From positions 3,983,001 to 4,047,000 of the forward strand of contig WHVY01000002.1 in NCBI GenBank assembly GCA_022266195.1: a stretch of 64,000 nt of DNA. Reading direction: 5' to 3'. The position numbers and the translations under genes were made by a program. Positions 1-8,879 of the stretch are shown here, one piece after another. How positions within the stretch are numbered: position 1 is the stretch's first letter; every line of letters begins with the position of its first letter. The notes under the pieces are model-generated. The model saw only the letters and a list, made by a program, of their open reading frames with translations, was not told the DNA's origin and made no database searches. The stretch is from Tetranychus cinnabarinus (lineage: Eukaryota; Arthropoda; Arachnida; Trombidiformes; Tetranychidae).

Positions 1-16
1 AATTTTCATTTCAAAA

Positions 17-3000
17 ATGACTCTCTGCAAGTATTGTGGAATTGATATCATTGATAAAGAACATAAATGTAACGTGACATATAAGTGTGATAAATGTTCT
101 ACAAGATATAAAGTATTGAGTAATTTTCAAAAACATATAAAAGAATGTGCAGAAGAACCTATTCCTCAACTTGTACAACATGATAGATTTAAATTGATTA
201 AAAGTGCCTTCGATGGAATATTGGCTGTTTATTATTTACCTGATATATCATTTTTAGATATTCAATCTCTTTACACATCCGAAAATGCGAATTTCAAATC
301 CTTATTCAACTCACTTCTACTAGAACTCAATTGCTGCAAATACCGTATTGGGTGTTGGGTTGATGTAGAAAGACCTGCTATTGATTCTAGTGGAAAAGAT
401 AATAAAATAATCTACATTTTCTCAGCAATGAAAAAACTTTGCTCACCTGAAGCTATAGATCCATCACTTCTTGAAACAAAAGAAGAATTAGATGCATGGA
501 TTGATCAGCTCACTAATGAAGGAAGCGGATGGACAATGAAATCCATAAAAGCATTGGAGATCAGGATTGCGAAATTTGAACCACATCATGGAGGATGTTT
601 GCATTGTAAACTACCAACAAGAATTACAAACAAAAAAGCAATCTTAAACATAAATACAAATACAGATTGTTTCATGTATAGCATACTTGCAGCTTTACAC
701 ACGAAGTCAAAGAATGGATCAAGGAAAAATGTTTATGCAGAACATATCGGTGATTATGATTTCAGCATGGTTCGTGGATATGTTCCATTAAATGCTATTC
801 GCCAATTTGAAAATAAAAACAATGTATCGGTAAATATATACTCATTAGCTATAAATAAGAAGACTATCATACCATTACAAATAAATGACCAAATCAAACA
901 AAAGCATGTTAACCTGTTGCTCTATGAAGATCATTATTTCTTCATCAAAAATTTTAACCGATTGTTGAATAGATCAGGTTACCAACTGAAACGATGTTTG
1001 CGTTGTTTATCAGGATTCAACGGTGTTAAACAATTGAGATTACATGAACCTTACTGTGCAACGAAATCCCCACAAAAAGTTATCTTACCAGAAGAGGGTC
1101 GCAAAATCAAATTCGAGTCATATGAAAAGATGTTTAAACAACCTTTTGTCATCTATGCTGACTTCGAAACGCTTGCATCTAAAGTTGATAAACATATTAC
1201 CAATACTTCATTTGAATATCAAGAACATAATATCTGTTCATTTGGGTTAGTAATAGTTGATTGGAAAGGACAAGTTATAGATAAATTATTTTACAGAGGA
1301 CAAGATGCTGCGACCCGCTTTATTCAATCAATAATAACAGCGAAATTCCATCTCAATGAACTTTATTGGAAATCTGAAAAACCTCTATCAATGAACAACG
1401 AACAAGAAACAATTTTTTTTCTTTCACGACAATGTCATATCTGTAAGCAAAGCTTTACTGATGATGACATAAAAGTACGTGATCATGATCATCTTTCAGG
1501 AGAATTTCGAGGTGCAGCTCATCAAGAATGTAATTTAAAATGGAAATGGAACTACAAAATACCTATAGTTTTTCATAATCTCAAAAACTTCGACGGTCAT
1601 TTAATAATCGCAGCCTTGAAAAAAGAAATGTTCAAAAGAATTACATTTATTCCTCAAACTATAGAAAAATATATTGGGTTTTCGATGGATCAATTTACTT
1701 TCATTGATTCGTTTGCTTTTCTGCCTGCGAGTTTGGATTCTTTAGCTGCCAACCTTACAAAAGATGATAAATTATATTTTCTCTCTCAAATAATTCCTAA
1801 TAGAGATCATTCGTTGTTATTAGAAAAAGCAAGCTTACCTTACGAATATTTAGATACCTGGGATAAATTTGAAGATGATTGTTTACCTCCTATCGATGCT
1901 TTCAACTCAACTTTAACAGGTAAAAATATTTCAGAAGAGATTTACTTGAGATTACAACAGATATGGGCAGATTTTGAATGTAAAAACCTTGGAGATTTTC
2001 ATGATATATACTTACAACTTGACGTTGCCCTTTTAACAGCAATTTTCGAAAATTTTAGAAGTATGAGTTTGAGAGAATTTGGGTTAGATCCTACACATTT
2101 TTGGTCGACTCCTGGTTTGACTTGGGCAGCAGCAATCAAATTTACAGAAGCAGAAATTGATCACATAAATGATATAGATATGGTATTAATGATAGAGAAA
2201 GGTATTAGAGGAGGAATTTCTTCTGCAATGAAAAGACACGCTGTTGCAAATAATCCACTCTGTCCTGAGTATAATGAAGAAGAGCCTAATTCATTCATCA
2301 CATATCTTGATGTCAACAACTTGTATGGATATTCGTTGGTTCAAAATCTTCCATATGGATCCTTTAAATGGGTTGAAAAAAGTGAATACCAGAGTGTTCT
2401 GAATGAAATTACAAGTGATAAAACAAAACATGGTTATATTATCGAAGTCGATCTCGATTACCCAAAAGAACTACATGATTGGCATGATGATTATCCCCTT
2501 GCACCAGAAACAATATCAATTTGTGAAAATCAATTGAGTGACTATCAAACAAAATTGGTAAAGAAGCTAGAAAGCTGTGGGAATAAAAGACTGATGTCTC
2601 CTAAACTTATTCCGAATCTTTTTAACAAGATTAAATATGTTACACATTATAGGAATCTGCGATATTACATGTCAAAAGGATTATTATTGAAGAAAATCCA
2701 CAGAATATTACAATTTGAAGAGAAGCCATGGTTAAAACCATACATCATGCTATGCACAGAAAAGAGACAACAAGCAAACAATGCTTTTGAAAAAGACTTT
2801 TGGAAATTAATGATAAATTCTCTTTATGGTAAAAGCATCGAAAATAAACGGAAACATTGTGAAGTCAAATTTTTAGCCGATAGAAAAGCTGTATTCAAAG
2901 CTACAAGAGAACCTCTTTTTGATCAATTCTGCATTTTGGATGAGAATCGAGCGATTGCTAAACTACGGAAATCAAAAGTTATTTTGGACAAACCAATAGC

Positions 3001-3580
3001 CGTCGGATTCTCTGTGTTAGAATTTGCTAAATTGTATATGTACCAATTACATTACGATACTTTCAAAGCATATTACGGACGCAATTTAAGTTTAGTTTAC
3101 ACTGATACTGATAGTTTTATTTATCATATAAAAACGGAGAATCTATACAATGATTTTAAATATTTCGCTAATATTATGGATTTTTGTGATTACCCTAAAA
3201 ATCATTCGCTCCATAGTGAAGAGAATAAAAAAAAGTTAGGCTACCTGAAAGATGAAACAAATGGAGATCCAATCATAGAAATAATAGCCCTCAAATCTAA
3301 AATGTATTTGATAAGATCTGTGAACAGCGAACGCAAAACAGCAAAAGGAGTACAAAAGCATGTAGTAAAATCACAAATACTCCAAGATGACTATCTGAAT
3401 TGTTTGTACGATGAAAAGTTATATAAACACACGAATCATCGGTTACAAAGTAAAAACCATAAAATTAAAGCTATCGCAACTGAAAAAATATCATTAAGTC
3501 CATTGGATGATAAGCGTTGGGCTATCGACAACGTTAACACTCACGCATTCGGACATTATCAAACAACTCATGAAAATTAG
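17..3580 (+). CDS. Protein-primed family B DNA polymerase (pPolB) of Polinton type
   Basis: The 1187-residue protein replicates the element from a terminal protein primer. Cys/His zinc-finger motifs lie at residues 4-45. A segment with NTDCFMYSILAALH (about 213) and a later HYFFIKNFNRLL (about 308) fits the Cys and His boxes of the OTU-like protease domain that I recall from Polinton and adintovirus polymerases. The 3'-5' exonuclease motifs are YADFETL (about 380), HNLKNFDGH (about 520) and YLQLDVALL (about 669). An HNH/endonuclease VII-like zinc insert, CHICKQSF to DHDHLSGEFRGAAH, sits between Exo I and Exo II. Polymerase motif A is YLDVNNLYG (about 763), motif B is KLMINSLYGKS (about 930) and motif C is YTDTDSF (about 1028). 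All key residues are present and the frame is open. The start is the first ATG, close to the window edge. A poly(A) signal AATAAA lies at 3644-3649. Confidence 0.95.
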   Translation: MTLCKYCGIDIIDKEHKCNVTYKCDKCSTRYKVLSNFQKHIKECAEEPIPQLVQHDRFKLIKSAFDGILAVYYLPDISFLDIQSLYTSENANFKSLFNSLLLELNCCKYRIGCWVDVERPAIDSSGKDNKIIYIFSAMKKLCSPEAIDPSLLETKEELDAWIDQLTNEGSGWTMKSIKALEIRIAKFEPHHGGCLHCKLPTRITNKKAILNINTNTDCFMYSILAALHTKSKNGSRKNVYAEHIGDYDFSMVRGYVPLNAIRQFENKNNVSVNIYSLAINKKTIIPLQINDQIKQKHVNLLLYEDHYFFIKNFNRLLNRSGYQLKRCLRCLSGFNGVKQLRLHEPYCATKSPQKVILPEEGRKIKFESYEKMFKQPFVIYADFETLASKVDKHITNTSFEYQEHNICSFGLVIVDWKGQVIDKLFYRGQDAATRFIQSIITAKFHLNELYWKSEKPLSMNNEQETIFFLSRQCHICKQSFTDDDIKVRDHDHLSGEFRGAAHQECNLKWKWNYKIPIVFHNLKNFDGHLIIAALKKEMFKRITFIPQTIEKYIGFSMDQFTFIDSFAFLPASLDSLAANLTKDDKLYFLSQIIPNRDHSLLLEKASLPYEYLDTWDKFEDDCLPPIDAFNSTLTGKNISEEIYLRLQQIWADFECKNLGDFHDIYLQLDVALLTAIFENFRSMSLREFGLDPTHFWSTPGLTWAAAIKFTEAEIDHINDIDMVLMIEKGIRGGISSAMKRHAVANNPLCPEYNEEEPNSFITYLDVNNLYGYSLVQNLPYGSFKWVEKSEYQSVLNEITSDKTKHGYIIEVDLDYPKELHDWHDDYPLAPETISICENQLSDYQTKLVKKLESCGNKRLMSPKLIPNLFNKIKYVTHYRNLRYYMSKGLLLKKIHRILQFEEKPWLKPYIMLCTEKRQQANNAFEKDFWKLMINSLYGKSIENKRKHCEVKFLADRKAVFKATREPLFDQFCILDENRAIAKLRKSKVILDKPIAVGFSVLEFAKLYMYQLHYDTFKAYYGRNLSLVYTDTDSFIYHIKTENLYNDFKYFANIMDFCDYPKNHSLHSEENKKKLGYLKDETNGDPIIEIIALKSKMYLIRSVNSERKTAKGVQKHVVKSQILQDDYLNCLYDEKLYKHTNHRLQSKNHKIKAIATEKISLSPLDDKRWAIDNVNTHAFGHYQTTHEN

Positions 3581-3727
3581 TATAATATTTTATGTAAAAC
3601 AATTTTTATTGAAATAATAATAATAATAATGCATTATTATATTAATAAAGTTAATGATAATAAATAAATACCAGTTTAAATACTTTATCGCATATATTGA
3701 GATAAAAAAGTAGAAATTGTCAGGTTT

Positions 3728-4435
3728 TCATCCGAATCTTCTAGGAATGAGCATTTGAATTAATTTCAAATTCTTTTCCAATGTTTCAGGAACAATCTCG
3801 ATATTTTCAACCAATGGGTAAGGATTTTCTTGTATAGGTATATCAAAGATTGAGCATAAATAGCAAAGTACATCAAACGCTTTTTCAGGATCTTGCTTTC
3901 CAATTTTTTCCATGTAAACCCAGACAGATTTCTTGAGAGTTGTTTTCACTGCTTCACGCAACATATCCTCCTTATCAATCAAAGAAATCACTTCCATATA
4001 ATGTAGAAGGGCAGGTAAAATTCGTTTCAGGGCACACAAGACAGTAAATGGAATTTTTATCTTCAATGTGTTTCCTGACTTCGTACGTTGTAGTTCGAAT
4101 TTTCCATTGTACATAGTTCCTTTAAGTCTGATATTAGTACTCTTGAAGCGAGGTAAATCCGTTTGCAAATCTAGGTTTTGTGCGAGATGTCGGATTTCAT
4201 CGATTCCAAGTAAAATTCCTTTAGTAGCACCGAAACTGCTAGAACTGTTTCGCAGATTAGCAAAAAGTATCATCTTGTCCTTGTCTTGTTTTCCATTTGT
4301 TACCGATAGATAAAATCCATAAAATGGTGAAATTTTCAATGTAAAAATTTCATTCCAATCACATTTAGTTTTTTTGACAGCCTTCTCCTCATCATCCGAA
4401 TCAGATTCATAAGCATGTTTAGTATTGTCACTCAT
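3728..4435 (-). CDS. Unrecognised nuclear-type protein, possibly PC4-like
   Basis: This 235-residue protein is not recognised with confidence. The N-terminus is acidic (ESDSDDEE), followed by a short basic stretch (KKTK) that could serve nuclear import. The middle is strand-rich, then KGILLGIDEIRHLAQNL. This order of strands followed by a helix recalls the single-strand-DNA-binding coactivator PC4/SUB1, and a second strand-helix block follows (about 105-150). That resemblance is weak and is inference only. The gene converges on the polymerase, with 147 bases between stops and overlapping AATAAA signals on each strand (minus-strand copy at 3605-3610). It is divergent from the TBP-like gene, so the two may share a promoter region. 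Confidence 0.7.
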   Translation of the reverse strand: MSDNTKHAYESDSDDEEKAVKKTKCDWNEIFTLKISPFYGFYLSVTNGKQDKDKMILFANLRNSSSSFGATKGILLGIDEIRHLAQNLDLQTDLPRFKSTNIRLKGTMYNGKFELQRTKSGNTLKIKIPFTVLCALKRILPALLHYMEVISLIDKEDMLREAVKTTLKKSVWVYMEKIGKQDPEKAFDVLCYLCSIFDIPIQENPYPLVENIEIVPETLEKNLKLIQMLIPRRFG

Positions 4436-4730
4436 TTTAGACTTTTTCGTTGTTTATTCGATGCACTGTTGTAGGTGAATATCGATGAACTGTTATGGTT
4501 GACACTTTCAGATATAATAAGAAATTTTTAGATGTCCAGCTGAATTTATATCCAATAGAGGCGGAGATAATGTGAGGGAGATATATGAAGGCTCCCACAC
4601 ATGCTTAGTAAGCAGATTATATTGAATAATTTATGCTAATGATATTGTATTATCGAAGTCTAGTGCTGACATTAACAAGTGATAAAAACACAATAATATT
4701 AAGGCGAAAAGAAAAAAACAAAGAACTACC
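4436..4730. promoter_or_regulatory. Divergent intergenic region between the minus-strand gene and the TBP-like gene
   Basis: About 295 bases separate two divergent start codons, so this must hold both promoters. It is AT-rich. I see no copy of the TATATAAAG motif found before other genes of the element. The only near matches are looser ATATAATA strings around 4513. Confidence 0.4.
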
Positions 4731-5210
4731 ATGGAAATTGTGAACATATCTTTGCTTTTTATAACTAAAAATCCTCTTGATCCAACTATTTATGACTTTT
4801 ATAACCCAAAACGTTTCAGTGGTGCAATCTTGAGTCGAGGTAAAACTAGGATTTTGGTTTTCAAAGGTAGAAAAATTGTAGTTACGGGAGTGACTGATCC
4901 AATTCAAGCGGAAAAGGTTGTTATAGACTTAGTTGGGGTCGATGAAATAACGAAATGCGTTATCACGAATATAACAGCTAAAGGGAAAATCGACTTTGAG
5001 TTGGATTTTAATACTATGTTGAGATCTAATAACTTTTCTTGGGAGCCTGAACTTTTTCCTGGTATCTATTGGAGGAAAAAAACTAATGAAAAATCGTTAG
5101 TTATAATATTTCGTTCAAGAAAAATTATTATGACAGGTTTGAAAAATATTGAAGATATAAATATTTTATATAAAGAGTTATTGGAAGATGTTTTACCTTT
5201 TCGGAGATGA
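4731..5210 (+). CDS. TATA-box-binding protein (TBP) homologue carried by the Polinton
   Basis: This 159-residue protein has both direct repeats of the TBP saddle. Repeat 1 contains YNPKRF (residues 24-29), then ILVFKGRKIVVTG. Repeat 2 contains WEPELFPG (104-111), then VIIFRSRKIIMTG. YNPKRF, EPELFPG and the two K-(I/V)-x-x-TG strands are signature strings of eukaryotic TBP. The four phenylalanines that wedge into TATA DNA in TBP have counterparts at F29, F44, F109 and F127. The usual core is about 180 residues; here the N-terminal strand region and the linker between repeats are shortened. The start codon sits in ACCATGG, a strong initiation context. The protein probably recruits host polymerase II to promoters of the element, an inference supported by TATATAAAG motifs elsewhere. 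The TBP-specific hexapeptide points to capture from a eukaryotic host rather than an archaeal source. Confidence 0.88.
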   Translation: MEIVNISLLFITKNPLDPTIYDFYNPKRFSGAILSRGKTRILVFKGRKIVVTGVTDPIQAEKVVIDLVGVDEITKCVITNITAKGKIDFELDFNTMLRSNNFSWEPELFPGIYWRKKTNEKSLVIIFRSRKIIMTGLKNIEDINILYKELLEDVLPFRR

Positions 5211-5419
5211 AATTTTTTAAGAGAAATGAGAAAAGTGAGTACGTCTTCCTGTGTGAAGAGAAAGACAAATTCAAAGAAATTGATGAAATATTTGCCAATG
5301 TACTAAAAAATGAAAAGAAATCTAAGAAAATAATAATACATCTTGAGAATTTACAGCATTTCAAATCCAATATATCCATGAATACAGAAAAGATCCATCT
5401 TTCTCTAAAGTTAAACTAA
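5207..5419 (+). CDS. Small hypothetical protein overlapping the TBP-like gene
   Basis: The 70-residue frame starts at an ATG that overlaps the TGA stop of the TBP-like gene (ATGA). It is Lys/Glu-rich and mostly helical, with no recognised domain. Tight end-to-start overlaps also occur at other gene borders of this element (for example 7219-7222), which favours a real gene. The short length and lysine-rich composition weaken the case. It could alternatively be a C-terminal part of the TBP-like protein reached by frameshifting, but no evidence for that is visible. Confidence 0.4.
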   Translation: MKFFKRNEKSEYVFLCEEKDKFKEIDEIFANVLKNEKKSKKIIIHLENLQHFKSNISMNTEKIHLSLKLN

Positions 5420-5531
5420 TTCTTTCTAATATTAATGCTTAGGGTGCAACGGTCAAGGTTTCCAAAGGTTATTGCAATCTTTGACCTCTAACTAACCTTG
5501 GAAGGGAGGTCATTAAATGAATATGATCAAG

Positions 5532-5561
5532 TATAAAAAGATCAGTAAGTTGGATGTTAAC
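5532..5561 (+). promoter_or_regulatory. TATA box and downstream GTTAAC before the 161-aa gene
   Basis: TATAAAAAG at 5532-5540 lies 72 bases before the ATG at 5612. GTTAAC follows at 5556-5561. The gene at 17,017, whose product shares a C-terminal peptide with this one, has a similar TATA plus GTTAAC arrangement. Confidence 0.5.
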
Positions 5562-5611
5562 CATCATTAAGTTTTTGATCTTCGTGACTAAAGTATCAAG
5601 TGAATACAATT

Positions 5612-6097
5612 ATGAACGATTCAACATCAGAAAATGATATAGATGATATCATCAACGATGAAAAAGTTTGTTTTATTAAAAAGCATGCTGCAACATCTGT
5701 CCCTGATACTTCACAACTATATTTTGAGTGTTGTGATGATTGTCGGAATGGTAAAACTCCAGATCGACAATCTCTTATCTCAAATATTAGCCTGGATGGG
5801 ATTCGAGTCGGAGCAATGTTGCAGGACATTGGGGCAACATGTTACAGGATTGCAGATACGGTTGAAGAACGTTGTGATGATATTCTGCTAGGGGTTGTGG
5901 AACAACACACTAAAACCAACATCATGGCTAAGATGATTATGAATTTAACTACAATGGTTATAACCCTACATAAAGAGGTGATCGATATCATGAAAAAAGC
6001 AGTTGAGAATCCAGCAACCAGTGTCGTTACTGCCTCAGCGATTGATACCCAAGGTAATACTTGGGTACAATTAGAAAAAAGAAAACGGGTTGATTGA
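5612..6097 (+). CDS. Unrecognised helical protein sharing a C-terminal motif with the 17,017 gene
   Basis: This 161-residue protein was taken from the ATG at 5612; a longer frame exists only with a GTG start. The N-terminus is acidic (SENDIDDIINDE) and is followed by a Cys-rich patch CCDDCRNGKTPDRQ. A long predicted helical stretch (about 60-140) follows, then IDTQGNTWVQLEKRKR at the C-terminus. The protein of the last gene in the element (17,017-17,409) ends with VDTQGDTWVQVQK, so the two genes look like diverged paralogues or share a short functional tail. No enzymatic motif is seen. The helical core could form an oligomer. Function unknown. Confidence 0.7.
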   Translation: MNDSTSENDIDDIINDEKVCFIKKHAATSVPDTSQLYFECCDDCRNGKTPDRQSLISNISLDGIRVGAMLQDIGATCYRIADTVEERCDDILLGVVEQHTKTNIMAKMIMNLTTMVITLHKEVIDIMKKAVENPATSVVTASAIDTQGNTWVQLEKRKRVD

Positions 6098-6160
6098 AGA
6101 AGGTATTCAATTATAATTGTACGCATGAGTACATGTACGCTTACTGACTAAGAAGACTTC

Positions 6161-6169
6161 TATATAAAG
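6161..6169 (+). promoter_or_regulatory. TATATAAAG box before the packaging ATPase
   Basis: TATATAAAG is placed 50 bases before the ATG at 6219. The same 9-mer recurs at 6841 and 10,502, each just upstream of a gene of the element. Confidence 0.5.
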
Positions 6170-6218
6170 AAAAGCTATATAATCGTTCAATAAATATTTT
6201 AACTACAAAACATATGTA

Positions 6219-6847
6219 ATGATTTATAAAGTTTACTTAAAGCATCCTTTCACAATGGTTTTATCCGGACCAACTGGATCTGGAAAAACTATGTGGATCA
6301 AAAAACTAATAGCAACATCAAAATCATCTTCATACCCTCCCCCAGAACAAATCTATTATTTTTATGGTGAATATCAAGCAATGTTTTCTGAATTACCTTC
6401 AGTAAATTTCATCCAAGGGTTACCTATTGATCATCTCAAAAAAATTCAAAATGGGAATGTTCCAACTTGGATAATAATTGATGATCTGATGGATGAAGCA
6501 ACAAGCAGTAATATCATAGCTGATCTTTTTACAAAAGGTAGTCATCACAGGAATTTATCAGTAATTTTATTGGTACAAAATTTTTTAATAAAACACGTGA
6601 GATGCGAAATATAACTTTGAATTCGCATTACTTGGTACTTTTCAAGAATCCAAGAGATAAAAGTTTATCCATGCATATTGCTAGACAAATGTATCCTGAT
6701 GCTATTAAAAAATTTCAAAATATTTTTATAGACGCTACTAAAGAGCCGTATTCTTATCTATTGATAGACTTGAAGCCAGACACACCTGATGAAATAAGGT
6801 TGCTTACAAATATATGGTCAACTCCAATATATGTTTACTCTATATAA
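6219..6847 (+). pseudogene. FtsK/HerA (A32-like) genome-packaging ATPase, frameshifted
   Basis: The protein should drive packaging of DNA into the capsid. The first frame (6219-6614) has Walker A GPTGSGKT (about residues 17-24), Walker B WIIIDDLMDE (about 86-95), then FTKGSHHRNLSVILLVQN, typical of Polinton and A32-type ATPases. It is cut off after 131 codons. The family sequence continues in another frame from about 6590 (LNSHYLVLFKNPRDKS) to the stop at 6847. The break lies at a run of six T at 6571-6576, where loss of one base would explain the shift. Either the copy is inactivated or the homopolymer was misread. Apart from this, the length matches the family (about 210 residues). Confidence 0.88.
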
Positions 6848-6849
6848 AG
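6841..6849 (+). promoter_or_regulatory. TATATAAAG box before the X-like gene
   Basis: This exact TATATAAAG overlaps the stop codon of the ATPase gene and lies 31 bases before the ATG at 6880, so the box is embedded in the end of the preceding gene. Confidence 0.5.
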
Positions 6850-6879
6850 TCATTTAATTGTATTATTTATTTATAAAAA

Positions 6880-7222
6880 ATGACATTAAAAGGTGTATTA
6901 GAATGCCTTCCTGAGCTTGAAATCATTAAGAAAAGTGTAAATAATAATAAAAAATTGAAAATTATTAACCAATGTTCAAACAGAGTTTTTTATGCTATCT
7001 GTGAAATCTGTCGTAATATTATTAATGGTGTTATCCCTCTCAGTTCATCAAATTTAAATAAGCTAAAAAAACATAAAGATCTATTGCGTAAACTATCCCA
7101 AAAAAAAAATATCTCTCGCAACACGTAAGAAACTTATCATTCAACAAGGAGGCGCTTTGAGTACAATTCTAGTGCCCGCCTTAACATTTTTAGCCTCTTT
7201 GTTTTTACAAAAATCGAAATGA
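6880..7222 (+). pseudogene. Small adenovirus X-like hydrophobic virion protein, frameshifted
   Basis: The first frame gives 82 residues, with FYAICEICRNIINGVIPL and a basic LKKHKDLLRKLSQKK. The remainder is found in another frame: LATRKKLIIQQGGALSTIL followed by a hydrophobic run ending at the TGA 7220-7222. The pattern of a basic linker, then QQGG, then a hydrophobic tail, is one I know from the small X-like proteins of Polintons and adintoviruses, named after adenovirus core protein X. The shift coincides with a run of ten A at 7089-7098, one base longer than the frame would need. The stop overlaps the ATG of the next gene at 7219. This could be a genuine lesion or a homopolymer error. Confidence 0.7.
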
Positions 7223-7845
7223 ATCATCTAACGAAAATGGTATTGATAACTCTTGACGAATATTCTTTGCTTAAAAGTTTGAAAAGAGATGATTTATCTA
7301 AAGCTTTAGACCAGAGTTTACATAACCATTCGAAACAGGATTTAATAAATAAGGTTATCGATAATAGAATACGCAAGCAGAAAAAAAATAGATCTATCGA
7401 TCCTCAGCTAAACCAATCAAGTGTTTCTAATAAAGAAGATAAAACTGAGGGTGGATTGTCAATCAATTCACAAACTATGAAAGAAGAATCAACAAAATTC
7501 ACACCAACGTTTTCATCGACACCTATGACAAGTTCTGAATTAAGCTCAACACCTATGCCTAGCTCTGAGTTCAGTTCAATAATAAACTCAAAAGGAGAGA
7601 TAGAAAACTCTGCAGGTGAGGTTATCCCATCTAGTAACATAAAAGATATTAAAACATATATGCAAACACCTAGAATAAAAAAGGCTAGAAAACCTTTGGG
7701 TTATAATGTTGTCTTGAAATATTTACAAAGTAAACCAGAAAAAGTTCAAAAAATCGATATAAAGAATGAAGAGGTACAAGAAGATCTTAAAAAGTTACAA
7801 GGAGGTGGAAGGTTAAAATTATGGAGCAGTTTGAAAAAATTTTAA
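7219..7845 (+). CDS. Putative Polinton virion protein with Ser/Thr/Pro-rich middle
   Basis: This 208-residue protein lies between the X-like gene and the integrase, a position commonly taken by a structural protein of unknown fold in Polintons. The N-terminal 50 residues look helical and basic (KQDLINKVIDNRIRKQKK). The middle is low-complexity Ser/Thr/Pro with an internal duplication (SSTPMTSSEL then SSTPMPSSEF). The C-terminus is basic, ending GGGRLKLWSSLKKF. The start ATG overlaps the previous stop, and the last 25 bases overlap the integrase start in another frame. No domain is assigned with confidence; a DNA-associated core or minor capsid role is inferred from charge and position. Confidence 0.72.
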   Translation: MNHLTKMVLITLDEYSLLKSLKRDDLSKALDQSLHNHSKQDLINKVIDNRIRKQKKNRSIDPQLNQSSVSNKEDKTEGGLSINSQTMKEESTKFTPTFSSTPMTSSELSSTPMPSSEFSSIINSKGEIENSAGEVIPSSNIKDIKTYMQTPRIKKARKPLGYNVVLKYLQSKPEKVQKIDIKNEEVQEDLKKLQGGGRLKLWSSLKKF

Positions 7846-8879
7846 GTGATATTTATTATGACCCAAGTGATCCAGGATCGTTCGGTGGAGTTCAAAGACT
7901 CACTGCAGAAGCTAAAAAAGTCATCCCTGATTTGAAGCAGAATGAAGTTGTTAATTGGTTGAAAGCACAAGATACTTATACTCTTTTCAGACAAGCAAGA
8001 AAGAATTTTCCAAGACTATCGATACTAGCGTATGCAATTGATCATCAATGGCAGGCAGATCTGTTAGACATGACATGGTTCTCTAAAGAAAATGATAACT
8101 ATCGCTATTTACTAGTAGTAGTTGATGTTCTCAGTAGATTTGCGTGGGTTCTACCTCTTAAAGACAAATCTGGTGACACCTTGTCTAGAGCTTTTGAATC
8201 TATCTTTGATCTAGGAAGAGTGCCAAAAAAATTACAGACGGATCAAGGTAGAGAATTCGTCAATAAAACGTTCAAAAATACTATGGAGAAACATAATATC
8301 AATTTTTTCACTACAACTGACGATACTATAAAATGTGCAATAGCTGAACGCTTTAACAGAACTTTAAGGACTAGAATCTACCGTTATTTATATCACACGA
8401 GGAGTAAGCGTTATATCGATGCTCTTTCTTCCATAGTTTCGAGTTATAATCATTCTTATCATAGAAGTATTAAAATGTCCCCCTCTGATGTAAATGATGA
8501 AAATGTTCCAGTAGTTATTAAAAATTTAAGAAAAGTTGGGAAACTCAATGTTAAAGATAAATTAGATAAAGAAAAGTATGTAAGGATCAGTAGGAAAAAA
8601 GGAATTTTTGAGAAAGGTGCAACTGAAAATTTTACTGAAGAAATTTTCAAAATCTATTCGAGAAAAAAAACACCTCATAAATATATTTATAGGTTAGTTG
8701 ACTTGGATGATGAACCTATAACATCTCTTTTTTATCCTGAAGAGCTTCAAGCAGTACCTAAACCTGATCTATATAAAGCCAGGGTAACTGAGTATGTAGA
8801 CAAAAAAGGTAAAAAAAGATTAAAAATACATTTTATTGGATTTCCAGCTAAATATGATAAATACATTGAAATCGGATAA
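7821..8879 (+). CDS. Retroviral-type integrase of the Polinton
   Basis: This 352-residue DDE integrase inserts the element into host DNA. The catalytic triad is visible as D80 in WQADLLDM, D141 in LQTDQGREF and E176 in IAERFNRT, with 34 residues between the last two. FAWVLPLKDKSG and the SPSDVN box that follows the core are typical of Polinton integrases. The C-terminus (about 310-352) reads LYKARVTEYVDKKGKK then KIHFIGFPAKYDKYIEIG, a chromodomain-like or chromo-barrel-like fold that could bind chromatin. A full N-terminal HHCC zinc domain is not evident. The start overlaps the previous gene by 25 bases, and the end overlaps the next gene by 26. Confidence 0.95.
   Translation: MEQFEKILSDIYYDPSDPGSFGGVQRLTAEAKKVIPDLKQNEVVNWLKAQDTYTLFRQARKNFPRLSILAYAIDHQWQADLLDMTWFSKENDNYRYLLVVVDVLSRFAWVLPLKDKSGDTLSRAFESIFDLGRVPKKLQTDQGREFVNKTFKNTMEKHNINFFTTTDDTIKCAIAERFNRTLRTRIYRYLYHTRSKRYIDALSSIVSSYNHSYHRSIKMSPSDVNDENVPVVIKNLRKVGKLNVKDKLDKEKYVRISRKKGIFEKGATENFTEEIFKIYSRKKTPHKYIYRLVDLDDEPITSLFYPEELQAVPKPDLYKARVTEYVDKKGKKRLKIHFIGFPAKYDKYIEIG

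Noticed and set aside
4068..4313. Open frames antisense to the minus-strand and TONSL genes (for example 4068-4313, 28,719-29,036)
   Set aside because: Shadows of well-supported coding frames on the other strand with no domain content.
8836..8853. Upstream extensions of several genes using TTG or GTG (also at 5600, 12,234, 30,851, 32,301 and 35,402)
   Set aside because: Eukaryotic genes are expected to start at ATG and a suitable ATG lies a few codons downstream in each case.
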